Positions 23,729-32,623 of a DNA stretch of 34,162 bases are shown one piece after another. Made by a program: the position numbers and the translations under genes. Source of the DNA: Pseudomonadota bacterium (GTDB taxonomy: Bacteria; Pseudomonadota; Alphaproteobacteria; Reyranellales; Reyranellaceae); NCBI GenBank assembly GCA_023436825.1, contig JAEZHS010000590.1:1-34162 (forward strand), given 5' to 3'. Each line of letters begins with the position of its first letter. Within the stretch, counting starts at the first letter, position 1. The notes below the pieces were generated by a model. The model was given only the letters and a program-made list of their open reading frames with translations. It made no database searches and was not told where the DNA came from.

Positions 23729-24166
23729 CTACCTCTCGGAGGCCGCTGCTTGGCGCGCGCTCTCCTGCGCTCTCAGGCAACCCCGAAAGATCGGCGCACA
23801 GACGCCTTCCCTGCCGATCATGTCGTCGTTGTCGCCGGTATAGTTCACCGCTGCTACCCGGCCATCGACGATCCGCACGATGGCATGGCAGTAGGATCCG
23901 CTGCCGCCCAGGCTGAAGCCGCCGCCGATGATCGGCAAAGTGACCTGCGCGCCGCCGGTCCTCTCGTACTTGTTTTCATAGGAGTATAGCGTTGTGCGCG
24001 AGTCGAGCTGCTCGGTCCGGGTGGGAATGCCCGCGCAAGACTTCAAGCCGCCGGCATCCATGCCGAGGACCGACTCACGGCCGCTTTGCGCAATATAGTG
24101 TGCAGGCGAGCAACCGCCGATCACGAGTAAGCCAAAACAGAGCAGGGGAAACGAATGCCTGAGCAT
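23729..24166 (-). CDS. Hypothetical lipoprotein
   Basis: A 145-residue protein from ATG 24166 with AGGAG about 8 bases upstream. The N-terminus MLRHSFPLLCFGLLVIGGCS is a lipoprotein signal with lipobox VIGGC, so Cys19 would be lipidated. The mature part reads CAGIPTRTEQLDSRTTLYSY, then a glycine-rich strand zone (TLPIIGGGFSLGGSGSYCHA) and VDGRVAAVNYTGDNDDMIGR. It ends in a basic/alanine tail with three more cysteines. It resembles small membrane-anchored SmpA/OmlA-like lipoproteins in general layout only. Function unknown. Confidence 0.78.
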   Translation of the reverse strand: MLRHSFPLLCFGLLVIGGCSPAHYIAQSGRESVLGMDAGGLKSCAGIPTRTEQLDSRTTLYSYENKYERTGGAQVTLPIIGGGFSLGGSGSYCHAIVRIVDGRVAAVNYTGDNDDMIGREGVCAPIFRGCLRAQESARQAAASER

Positions 24167-24380
24167 CGAGGGCGCTCCTGCTGGGGCTGCCGGACCAACG
24201 CACAGTGCTACCTCTGGTTCCGCTCACCTTTGGGCCTCGTCAAGGCGGCGGAGAGGGCATAGGCCGGACCGACTTGCCGAACTGGCTTGTGCTGCCAGGG
24301 TCGATATTGGGGAAGCAACTTCCGGTCGATGTGCATGTCGGCATGGCGAAAGCCGCCGGTTCAGGGGGCCGTCGACGTTG

Positions 24381-24510
24381 GGTGGCCGCGTAGAATCCAA
24401 CTGCTACGTCTGATCCTGCCGCTGACGTTGCCGCCGCTGATGCCGCGGAGCATGACGCCGCTTTTCCTTTCTACCGATTCGTCCTCCGCAATTCCGTACT
24501 GACACCAGCG
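24381..24510 (+). pseudogene. Decayed partial copy of the peptidoglycan-binding gene linker
   Basis: The DNA aligns collinearly with 20642-20773 of the peptidoglycan-binding gene. The translation reads RIQLLRLILPLTLPPLMPRS then MTPLFLSTDSSSAIPY, against GIQPPRLIPPLTLPPLTPPV then VTPFFLPPDSLSRIPV. The frame ends at TGA 24500-24502, and neither the binding domain nor the C-terminal domain is present. It is a truncated, mutated duplicate. Confidence 0.75.
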
Positions 24511-24628
24511 CCAACGCCGGATGCGACTGGTCGTGCGAGCAGTGCTGACACTATCGTTGCCCGACAGAGTTTATGCGTCGAAGGGGCCTCTTTGGGACGC
24601 AAAAACCCCGGTGCGTTTATTGAACTTT

Positions 24629-24643
24629 GGTTATTGACAATAA
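24629..24643. repeat. AT-rich inverted repeat, operator-like
   Basis: GTTATTG-A-CAATAAC is a perfect 7-bp inverted repeat around one base, in an unusually AT-rich patch between two gene remnants. It could be an old operator. No gene start follows closely. Confidence 0.3.
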
Positions 24644-24782
24644 CAACCAGGATGGTATTGTCCGAACCGTGAACCCACCCGGACGCCCGACGAGCTATCG
24701 TCTCGATCATTGCGACCTCGCGCGCGAGCATCGCCTGCTGGGCGGCGCCGGCGCCGACCGTACTGACAGCATCGACGCCGCT

Positions 24783-24892
24783 GTGCCCTACGCCAACAAG
24801 CGGGCCGAGATGTGGGGCCCTTTGAAGGAGTAGTGCCGGTTCGGCTGTCTGCCGGACGCCCACTCGCTCTCGGCGGATCTCGCCGCCGTACG
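24783..24892 (+). pseudogene. Terminase large-subunit-like scrap with in-frame stop
   Basis: The frame reads VPYANKRAEMWGPLKE, TAG (24831-24833), CRFGCLPDAHSLSADLAAV. Phage terminase large subunits carry a nuclease-domain segment of the form YxNKRAEMWxxxKEWL...GxLPDDxELxxDL, which this matches if the TAG is a former tryptophan TGG. Upstream and downstream sequence no longer follows the family. It is probably a prophage remnant. Confidence 0.55.
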
Positions 24893-24899
24893 AGCGCCC

Positions 24900-25834
24900 T
24901 CACAACGCGGTGAAGTCGGTGACGAGACCCTTGTCCAGAGACAGGCTTTCCATACCACTGGAAAGCAAAACACCGCCTCGGTCATGGTGTCCACTGCCAC
25001 TTATGTTCCGTTTGTGGTGCAGGAAGTGACCGATCTCGTGCGCCATGACGCCAATGAACGCCTCGCCATTGTCGAACACAGGTGGATTGCCCTGGTCGAC
25101 AACCACGAATACCTGCTGATCAGGCAGATATTCACCAGCCGCCTCAGTAGCCGTTGCATCATAGTCGCCGACGAGAAAGCACGTGAGATCGGCGCCGCGC
25201 TTCTTGTGGGGTACGATATCCTTTCGAAAAGCATCCCGCGAGATTTTCGGCCCCAGGGCTTTCTGGACCGTAAGCCACGTGGCCTCGACCGAGGTGAAAA
25301 AGATGTTCGCCTGAGCGCCGAAGGTCCAGTTCAGCCTGGTGAGGAACCAGGGCACGTCATCCGGCGTCCATTTCGTGGCGTTGATCACCTTGCCCGATTG
25401 ATCGAGGAGCCTGAGGAATTTGAACGCGATCGTGAAGTCCTTGCGCGGCAGGATGGCGACGTCCAACTTGACGCCTATGTTGCCGCGCATGGCTTTGAAT
25501 TCCGGAATACCGATGCCTTTGGCCGTGACCTTGAAGCCGCGCGCAAGTCCCTCCGGCCGTGCGGTGGCAAACAGCGCGGTACGCAGACGCAGCAACTGGT
25601 CGTCGCGCTCCTGGCTTTTCTGCTTCCCGTAGCGAAAGTTGATGTATTCCTGAGCGACGCGTCGACGTTCTCGAGGCCGATATCGTCGACCTGCAGCCGA
25701 TCGGGATCGTACGACAGGCCAGCGTCCTTGCTGTCGCGAAGGCAGACCAGGTTGAAGCCTCGCCGAGGAACGATCATGAAACTTTGCTCAGCGTACATAC
25801 CGGATCGCTGCAAGAACTGGACGAAGCTCGGCAT
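24900..25834 (-). pseudogene. HExxH metalloprotease-like gene with one frameshift
   Basis: ATG 25834 opens MPSFVQFLQRSGMYAEQSFM, then IVPRRGFNLVCLRDSKDAG and LQVDDIGLENVDA. Near 25660 the frame changes, and the chain continues AQEYINFRYGKQKSQERDDQ, LLRLRTALFATARPEGLARG, to a stop at 24900. Adding one base near 25660 gives a continuous 311-residue protein. The C-terminal half has VMAHEIGHFLHHKRNISGSG, a zinc-metalloprotease HExxH followed by a third histidine, and a nearby GHHDRGGVLLSSGM that resembles a Met-turn. No signal peptide. The frame loss makes it a pseudogene unless the base is a sequencing error; the intact motif and otherwise clean frames suggest a recent lesion. Confidence 0.75.
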
Positions 25835-26001
25835 GGCTTTTCCCAACCTCAACGATGGTCGTCGTTGTACCGGAACTGGAACTCTGCAACGCAAAGGGGC
25901 AGCCGCGAGGCCGCTCCGCATGGACCCTGTCAGATCGCTACGAGCACCTGGGCCAGCGCGTGCGCGCCGTCTGTGAGTCAACGCACATACGTCTGCATCG
26001 A

Positions 26002-27390
26002 TCAGTCGCCAGCGATGTGCGCGTCGATCGACATCATGCCGGCGCGGTCGAACAGCTGCACTTTCGAGCCATCGCTGACGACGGCGGAGCACTGGGACCC
26101 GAGCTTCTTCCAGGCCCGGCAGAGCTGGCCCTCGCGGACACTCCAGGAGCCTGTGTCGAGCTCGGTCAGTTCGCGCCCCCGGAGAACGACTGCGCTGCCG
26201 TCGGCGTTGAGCCTGATCCGATAGGGGCCCTGGCTTGCCGTCTCACCATAGATCAAGGTCTTGCCCGGCAGGATCCGCAAGAGCGTCTCGCTCGTGGCCG
26301 GCGGAATCCATGCCGCATCGATCGATGCATCCGGCCCAATGTCGCGAAAACCGCCGGCATCGAGAACGAGCCACAACAGCCGACCGATCTCTCTGTAAGT
26401 CGCGCCGCCGTCCACGTGAGGTCCGCGACGAACAACGACCAGGTCGTAGCGCGGGATGACAAAGGCGTACTGACCTCCGGCGCCCTGGGCGAAAAAAGTG
26501 CCTTGAGGCGGCTCGACCGAAGGCGCAAAGCCGCCGTCGAACGGTCCGGTCCACCACAGGTAACCGTAGCCGGGACCGAACTCGGAGCGCGAGTAGGCCT
26601 GCGTGCTCTCCTCCACCCATTGCGCGGGGACGACCTGGCGACCCTGCCAGCGGCCCTTGTGGAGGTAGAGCAGGGCGAAGCGGGCGAGATCGCGGGCGCT
26701 CATGCGGATGGGATAGGCCGGATAGACCGATGCCGCGCCCGTGAAATATTCGCCATCGGACGGCCGATAGTCCTGCATGCCGATCGGCCGGGCAATCTCG
26801 CGCTCGAAGGCATCGAAGATCGACGAGCGCACCGCGCGCTCATAGATCGTGCCAAGCGTGTTGAAATCCCAGTTGTTGTAGTACCAGAAGCTGCCCGGCT
26901 TGTGGCTGGAGCGACGCGGGCGCTGCGCCGCCATCGCCGCCGTTTCATACAGGGCGGCATGATAGATGCCCGACCGCGCCATCAAGAGGTCGCGCACCGT
27001 GGCGTCTTTTTCCTCAGCCGTGAGCGACGGCTCATTGTCGTCGATGCCGAGCGCGCCGATCGGCTGGGAAAGATCGATCTCGCCGCGCTCGACTGCTTTC
27101 CCGATCAGCGCGCTGAGCAAGCTCTTGCGCACGGAAGCGAGCGGCGTCCTGGCGGACGTGTCGCCCCATTCGGCAACTACGGCTCCGCGATGCACGACCA
27201 TCGCTGCGGTCGAGCCAATGCGCTGCGACCATTCCTCCGCCTTCGCCAGCTTGCTCGTCGACCATCCGGCGGTCTCGGGCTCGACACGCTCCCAGGCGGC
27301 CCCGGGGAAACGATCGGCGGCCGCAGCGAATTGAGCTGCGAGCAGCAGGCAAAGAACAGCTGCGACCAGTCGAAGCGCGCAAAGCTTCAT
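26002..27390 (-). CDS. Exported serine hydrolase, beta-lactamase class C fold
   Basis: A 462-residue protein from ATG 27390. Residues 1-25 are a signal peptide (MKLCALRLVAAVLCLLLAAQ, then FAAAA). The catalytic SxxK is Ser86-Val-Arg-Lys89 in LASVRKSLLSALIGKAVERG, and the second motif is Tyr171-Asn-Asn173 in FWYYNNWDFNTLG. The third, lysine-type motif is replaced by a GAGGQYAFV segment, as in esterase- and peptidase-like members. The last 90 residues (GKTLIYGETASQGPYRIRLN and on) form an extra strand-rich domain. It probably acts in the periplasm as an esterase or D-amino peptidase rather than as a resistance enzyme. Confidence 0.88.
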   Translation of the reverse strand: MKLCALRLVAAVLCLLLAAQFAAAADRFPGAAWERVEPETAGWSTSKLAKAEEWSQRIGSTAAMVVHRGAVVAEWGDTSARTPLASVRKSLLSALIGKAVERGEIDLSQPIGALGIDDNEPSLTAEEKDATVRDLLMARSGIYHAALYETAAMAAQRPRRSSHKPGSFWYYNNWDFNTLGTIYERAVRSSIFDAFEREIARPIGMQDYRPSDGEYFTGAASVYPAYPIRMSARDLARFALLYLHKGRWQGRQVVPAQWVEESTQAYSRSEFGPGYGYLWWTGPFDGGFAPSVEPPQGTFFAQGAGGQYAFVIPRYDLVVVRRGPHVDGGATYREIGRLLWLVLDAGGFRDIGPDASIDAAWIPPATSETLLRILPGKTLIYGETASQGPYRIRLNADGSAVVLRGRELTELDTGSWSVREGQLCRAWKKLGSQCSAVVSDGSKVQLFDRAGMMSIDAHIAGD

Positions 27391-27480
27391 CCGCGACCTT
27401 CCACGGTTCTCCGCGCGCCAGCTTGCCAGTTCGAAGTCCGCCTAGCCAGCGGCCTCCGAACGTCGGTCAGGCCAGATCGA

Positions 27481-28731
27481 TCATTTTATATACGGGCACT
27501 TCCCGTCCTTGAGCGGCCGGTAGGCCTCGTCGCCCGGCACGGTGGCCAGCAGCTTGTAGATGTCGTCCTTGCTCTTGGATTCCTGCGGCGACTTCACCTG
27601 GAAGAGGTACATGTCGCGCACCAAGCGGCCGTCCTCGCGCAGCTTGCCGTTCTTGGTCATGACGTCGTTGACCGGGATCTCGCGCATCTTCGCCATCACC
27701 GCCTTGGCCTCGTCGGTGCCGGCCGCCTGCACCGCCTTCAGGTAGTGCAGGGTCGAACTGTAAGCGCCGGCGGTCAGCATGCTCGGGATCTTGTCGCGCT
27801 TGGCGCGGAACCGCTTGGTCCAGGCACGGGTCTCGTCGTTCATGTCCCAATAGAAAGCCTCGGTGAGCACCAGGCCCTGCGCCACCGGCAGGGTCAGCGA
27901 ATTCACGTCGGTCGAGAAGACCAGCAGGCCGGCCAGACGCTGGCCGCCCTTGACGATGCCGAACTCGCCCGCCTGCTTGATCGAGTTGATGGTGTCCTGG
28001 CCGGCATTGGCCAGCCCGATGATCTTGGCCTTGGAGGCCTGCGCCTGCAGCAGGAACGACGAGAAGTCCTGTGTCGAGAGCGGATGCTTGACGCCACCCA
28101 GCACCTTGCCGCCGGCAGCCTGCACCACGGCGGTCACGTCGCGCTCGAGCGCATGGCCGAAGGCGTAGTCGGCCGTGAGGAAGTACCAGGAATCGCCGCC
28201 GCCCTTGACGATGGCGCCGCCGGTCACCTTGGCGAGAGCGTAGGTGTCGTAGACCCAGTGCGCGCCGGTCTCCGAGCAGGCCGGACCGGTCAGGTCGGCC
28301 GACGCGGCGCCGGTGTTGATGTCGATCTTGCCCTTTTCCTGGGCAATCTTGCGCACGGCCAGCGCCACCGCCGAGGTGCCGATGCCGGTGATCATGCTGA
28401 CGCCATCGACGTCGTACCAGCGACGCGCGATCTGGGCGCCGACGTCGGGCTTGGTCTGATGGTCGGCGGAGAGAAGCTCGATCGGACGGCCGAGCACCTT
28501 GCCGCCGAAATCGTCGATCGCCATTTGCGCAGCCTCGACCTCGCCGAGGTTCAGGTCGGCGTAGACGCCGGAAAAGCCTTCGGTGATGCCGATCTTGAGC
28601 GGCCCCTGTTGCGTTTGAGCTGGCGCCTGGGCCTGCGCCATGGCCACGAGGCCCGCGACGGCCAAGCCAGCAGCCAAGCCGACGACCGAAGCGGCCGCGC
28701 CGGCACGATGAAACGGTTTTCTGGATGCCAT
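27481..28731 (-). CDS. Branched-chain-amino-acid-type ABC transporter receptor (copy 2)
   Basis: A 416-residue periplasmic receptor. ATG 28731 is chosen for its GGGAGG about nine bases upstream and the signal peptide starting there (MASRKPFHRAGAAASVVGLA, ending MAQAQA); an upstream ATG at 28749 is possible. The mature chain starts GPLKIGITEGFSGVYADLNL, typical of the LivJ/Peripla_BP_6 family, with ADHQTKPDVGAQIARRWYD, DINTGAASADLTGPACSETG and ADYAFGHALERDV. It is a tandem paralogue of the next receptor, with long stretches identical. The divergent ATPase/permease operon is its probable transporter. Confidence 0.92.
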   Translation of the reverse strand: MASRKPFHRAGAAASVVGLAAGLAVAGLVAMAQAQAPAQTQQGPLKIGITEGFSGVYADLNLGEVEAAQMAIDDFGGKVLGRPIELLSADHQTKPDVGAQIARRWYDVDGVSMITGIGTSAVALAVRKIAQEKGKIDINTGAASADLTGPACSETGAHWVYDTYALAKVTGGAIVKGGGDSWYFLTADYAFGHALERDVTAVVQAAGGKVLGGVKHPLSTQDFSSFLLQAQASKAKIIGLANAGQDTINSIKQAGEFGIVKGGQRLAGLLVFSTDVNSLTLPVAQGLVLTEAFYWDMNDETRAWTKRFRAKRDKIPSMLTAGAYSSTLHYLKAVQAAGTDEAKAVMAKMREIPVNDVMTKNGKLREDGRLVRDMYLFQVKSPQESKSKDDIYKLLATVPGDEAYRPLKDGKCPYIK

Positions 28732-28791
28732 AGGATTCGCCTCCCACATTTGTGCCCCCGTCGTGCAAATCTAGCCGACCGGTGGCCAAAG

Positions 28792-28817
28792 AAAAGGGCG
28801 CCGAAGGCGCCCTTTTT
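28792..28817 (-). terminator. Rho-independent terminator, symmetric
   Basis: AAAAGGGCGCC (28792-28802), loop GAA, GGCGCCCTTTTT (28806-28817). The stem is followed by a T-run on both strands. It lies between the two receptor genes, 23 bp after the stop of the upstream one, so it should end or attenuate that transcript and lower expression of copy 2. Confidence 0.85.
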
Positions 28818-28839
28818 CCCGTCGATCCTGTGGGTTCGG

Positions 28840-30075
28840 CTACTTCACGAACGGGCACTTGCCGTCCTTGAGCGGCCGATAGGCCTGGTCGCCCGGCACC
28901 GTGGCGATCAGCTTGTAGATGTCGTCCTTGCTCTTGGATTCGGCCGGCGACTTCACCTCGAACAGGTACATGTCGCGCACCAGCCGGCCATCTTCGCGCA
29001 GCTTGCCGTTCTTGGTCATGACGTCGTTGACCGGGATCTCACGCATCTTGGCCATCACAGCCTTGGCGTCGTCGGTGCCGGCCGCCTGCACGGCCTTCAG
29101 GTAGTGCAGGGTCGAGCTGTAGACGCCAACCGTCAGCATGCTGGGCAGCTTGTCCTTCTTGGCGCGGTAGCGCTTGGTCCAGGCGCGCGTCTCGTCGTTC
29201 AGGTCCCAGTAGAAGGACTCGGTGAGCACCAGTCCCTGGGCGACCGGCAGGGTGAGCGACTGCACGTCGGTCGCAAAGACCAGCAAGCCCGCGAGCTTCT
29301 GGCCTGCCTTGGTGATGCCGAACTCGCCCGCCTGCTTGATCGAGTTGATCGTGTCCTGGCCGGCGTTGGCGAGGCCGATCACCTTGGCCTTGGAGGCCTG
29401 GGCCTGCAGCAGGAAGGACGAGAAGTCCTGCGTGCTGAGCGGATGCCTGACGCTGCCCAGCACCTTGCCGCCGGCTGCCTTCACGACTTCGGTGACGTCA
29501 CGCTCGAGCGCGTGGCCGAAGGCATAGTCGGCGGTCAGGAAGTACCAGGAATCGCCGCCCGCCTTCACCATGGCCTCGCCCGTCACGTGGGCCAGCGCGT
29601 AGGTGTCGTACACCCAGTGTGCGCCGGTCTCCGAGCAGGCCGGGCCGGTGAGATCGGCCGAGGCGGCACCCGTATTGATGTCGATAAGGCCCTTCTCCTG
29701 GGCGATCTTGCGCACCGCCAGCGCCACCGAGGAGGTGCCGAGGCCGGTGATCATCTTGACGCCGTCGACGTCGTACCAGCGCCGCGCGATCTGGGCGCCG
29801 ACGTCGGGCTTGGTCTGATGGTCGGCCGACAGGATCTCGACCGTGCGGCCGAGCACCTTGCCGCCCGTGTCCTTGGTGGCATCCTCGACCGCCATCTGCA
29901 TGGCTTCGACTTCACCGGCGGTGAGGTCGCCGTAGACGCCCGAAAATCCTTCCATGACACCGATCTTGAGCGGTGCCGGCGCCTGGGCCTGGGCGATTGC
30001 GACCATTCCCAAGGCGGTCAAACCGGCGGCGGCGACGGCCGCGCCGACATAGCGAACAGATCTACCAACTCTCAT
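28840..30075 (-). CDS. Branched-chain-amino-acid-type ABC transporter receptor (copy 1)
   Basis: A 411-residue periplasmic receptor from ATG 30075 with GGGAGG about eight bases upstream. The signal peptide is MRVGRSVRYVGAAVAAAGLT, ending IAQAQA. The mature chain begins PAPLKIGVMEGFSGVYGDLT and follows the Peripla_BP_6 two-lobe layout to the shared C-terminus AYRPLKDGKCPFVK. Compared with copy 2 it has a few extra residues (VEDATKDTGGKVLG) in the first lobe. It is divergent from the ATPase gene across 196 bp. It is the promoter-proximal copy and so probably the main receptor. Confidence 0.93.
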   Translation of the reverse strand: MRVGRSVRYVGAAVAAAGLTALGMVAIAQAQAPAPLKIGVMEGFSGVYGDLTAGEVEAMQMAVEDATKDTGGKVLGRTVEILSADHQTKPDVGAQIARRWYDVDGVKMITGLGTSSVALAVRKIAQEKGLIDINTGAASADLTGPACSETGAHWVYDTYALAHVTGEAMVKAGGDSWYFLTADYAFGHALERDVTEVVKAAGGKVLGSVRHPLSTQDFSSFLLQAQASKAKVIGLANAGQDTINSIKQAGEFGITKAGQKLAGLLVFATDVQSLTLPVAQGLVLTESFYWDLNDETRAWTKRYRAKKDKLPSMLTVGVYSSTLHYLKAVQAAGTDDAKAVMAKMREIPVNDVMTKNGKLREDGRLVRDMYLFEVKSPAESKSKDDIYKLIATVPGDQAYRPLKDGKCPFVK

Positions 30076-30148
30076 ACGCTTGTCCTCCCAAAACGGTTCT
30101 ACTCCCCGTGTGCGACCGATATCTAGCGGCCGCGCGAAGAGGGCGCCA

Positions 30149-30184
30149 GTGGGAGCGCAAGTGGGAGCGCAAGTGGGAGCGGCA
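30149..30184. repeat. Three tandem 12-bp repeats in the divergent promoter region
   Basis: GTGGGAGCGCAA occurs at 30149-30160 and 30161-30172, then as GTGGGAGCGGCA at 30173-30184. It sits between the divergent receptor and ATPase genes. It could be a slippage-prone satellite or repeated protein-binding sites; nothing in the sequence decides. Confidence 0.75.
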
Positions 30185-30271
30185 GCGGGGGCGCCTGCGG
30201 GCGGAGGCGGGCGCCAGTGCTGGACAGCGACGCCAACCTTCGATTAATTCGCCACACCGCAGGGAGGCGGG

Positions 30272-31022
30272 ATGGCCGAAGAAGAAATAATTCTCAAGGC
30301 GGAAGGACTGACGAAGGAGTTCAAAGGCTTCGTCGCCGTCAAGAACGTCAATCTGCACGTGCGTCGCGGCACAATTCACGCCCTGATCGGGCCGAATGGT
30401 GCCGGTAAGACGACGTGCTTCAACCTGCTCACGCACTTTCTGACTCCGACCGGGGGCCAGATTCACTTCAACGGGCGCAACATCACCGGCAGCTCGCCTG
30501 CGGCGATCGCGCGCATGGGGCTGGCGCGCTCCTTCCAGATCTCGGCGGTCTTTCCGCATCTTTCGGTACGCGAGAATGTTCGTGTCGCTCTACAGCGTAA
30601 GCTTAGGAACTCCTTCTTCTTCTGGCGTAGCGAAAGAGTGCTGAGCCAGCTCGACGGTCGCGCCATGGAATTGGTGACGGCGGTCGGCCTCGAAGCCTTT
30701 GCCGAACTGCCGGCGGTCGAGCTGCCCTATGGCCGCAAGCGCGCCCTTGAGATCGCCACCACGCTCGCGCTCGAGCCCGAGATGATGCTGCTCGACGAGC
30801 CGATGGCCGGTCTCGGCCAGGAAGACATCAAGCGCATCGCTGCGCTCATCCGCACCGTCGCCCGTGATCGCACCGTGCTCATGGTCGAGCACAACATGTC
30901 CGTCGTCGCCGACCTCTCGGACACCATCACCGTGCTGGCGCGCGGCGAGGTGCTTGCAGAGGGGCCTTACGCGACGGTGTCGAGGGACCCTGCGGTCGTC
31001 GAAGCCTATGTCGGGACGGGCC

Positions 31023-31030
<8 letters not shown>
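30272..31030 (+). CDS. livG: ABC transporter ATP-binding protein, LivG type
   Basis: A 252-residue cytoplasmic ATPase from ATG 30272 with GGGAGG at 30262-30267. Walker A is GPNGAGKTT (about 39-47), the Q-loop region LARSFQISAVFPHLSVRENV, the signature LPYGRKRALEIA (LivG proteins carry a non-canonical YGxxR signature), Walker B MMLLDEPMAGLG, and the H-loop VEHNMSVV. It is the first gene of the ATPase/permease operon and overlaps the next ATPase by 8 bp. It energises the importer with its LivF partner. Confidence 0.93.
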
Positions 31031-31727
<697 letters not shown>

Positions 31728-31731
31728 CGCC

Positions 31732-32613
31732 ATGTTCGAGCTCATCGGAATCCCGCCCCAGGCCCTGTTCGGCCAGCTCCTGCTCGGGCTGATCAACGGC
31801 GCTTTCTACGCCATGCTGAGCCTGGGGCTCGCCGTGATCTTCGGCATGCTGAACGTGATCAACTTCACGCACGGCGCGCAGTACATGATGGGCGCGTTCG
31901 CCGCCTGGCTGATGCTCACAATCCTGGACATACCGTTCTGGGCCGCGCTGGTGCTGGCGCCGATCGTCGTCGGCCTGTTCGGCGTCGTGCTGGAGCGATT
32001 GCTGCTGAAGCGCATCTATCATCTCGACCATCTCTACGGCTTCCTGCTGACCTTCGGCCTCGCCCTGGTGATCGAGGGCCTGTTCCAATGGAAGTGGGGC
32101 TCCTCGGGCGCGCCTTACCCCAACCCGATTCCCGGCGGCTATAATCTCGGCTTCATGTTCCTGCCGACCTATCGCGGCTTCGTCGTGGTGGCGGCCCTCG
32201 TGATCTGCCTCGCCACCTGGTACGGCATCGAACGCACCAAGCTCGGCGCCTACCTGCGCGCGGCGACCGAGAATCCGACCCTGGTGCGCGCCTTCGGCAT
32301 CAACGTGCCGCGCCTGATCACGCTGACCTACGGCCTGGGCGTCGGCCTCGCGGCGTTGGCCGGCGTGCTGGCGGCACCCATCCAGCAGGTCTCGGCCCTG
32401 ATGGGCACCAACCTGGTCCTGGTGGTGTTCGCCGTCGTGGTGATCGGCGGCATGGGTTCGATCATGGGCTCGATCGTCACCGGGTTCGGCCTCGGCCTGA
32501 TCGAGGGCCTGACCAAGGTGTTCTATCCGCCGGCGTCCAACACCGTGATCTTCGTGGTCATGGCGCTGGTGCTGCTGATCAAGCCGGCCGGCCTGTTCGG
32601 CCAGACCAAGTGA
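31732..32613 (+). CDS. livH: Branched-chain amino-acid-type ABC permease, LivH type
   Basis: A 293-residue inner-membrane protein with about eight helices. ATG at 31732 is 4 bp after the LivF-type stop. Features are LLGLINGAFYAMLSLGLAVI then FGMLNVINFTHGAQYMMGAF in the first helices, the LivH hallmark, and VVIGGMGSIMGSIVTGFGLG near the C-terminus. It pairs with the LivM-type subunit that follows 10 bp later. Confidence 0.93.
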   Translation: MFELIGIPPQALFGQLLLGLINGAFYAMLSLGLAVIFGMLNVINFTHGAQYMMGAFAAWLMLTILDIPFWAALVLAPIVVGLFGVVLERLLLKRIYHLDHLYGFLLTFGLALVIEGLFQWKWGSSGAPYPNPIPGGYNLGFMFLPTYRGFVVVAALVICLATWYGIERTKLGAYLRAATENPTLVRAFGINVPRLITLTYGLGVGLAALAGVLAAPIQQVSALMGTNLVLVVFAVVVIGGMGSIMGSIVTGFGLGLIEGLTKVFYPPASNTVIFVVMALVLLIKPAGLFGQTK

Positions 32614-32623
32614 TGGTGGCCAA

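Noticed and set aside
25855..30126. A 1423-codon plus-strand open frame
   Set aside because: It runs antisense to the beta-lactamase-fold gene and both receptors, follows their third-codon GC bias, and is rich in histidine, glutamine and arginine with repeats that merely mirror the receptor duplication.
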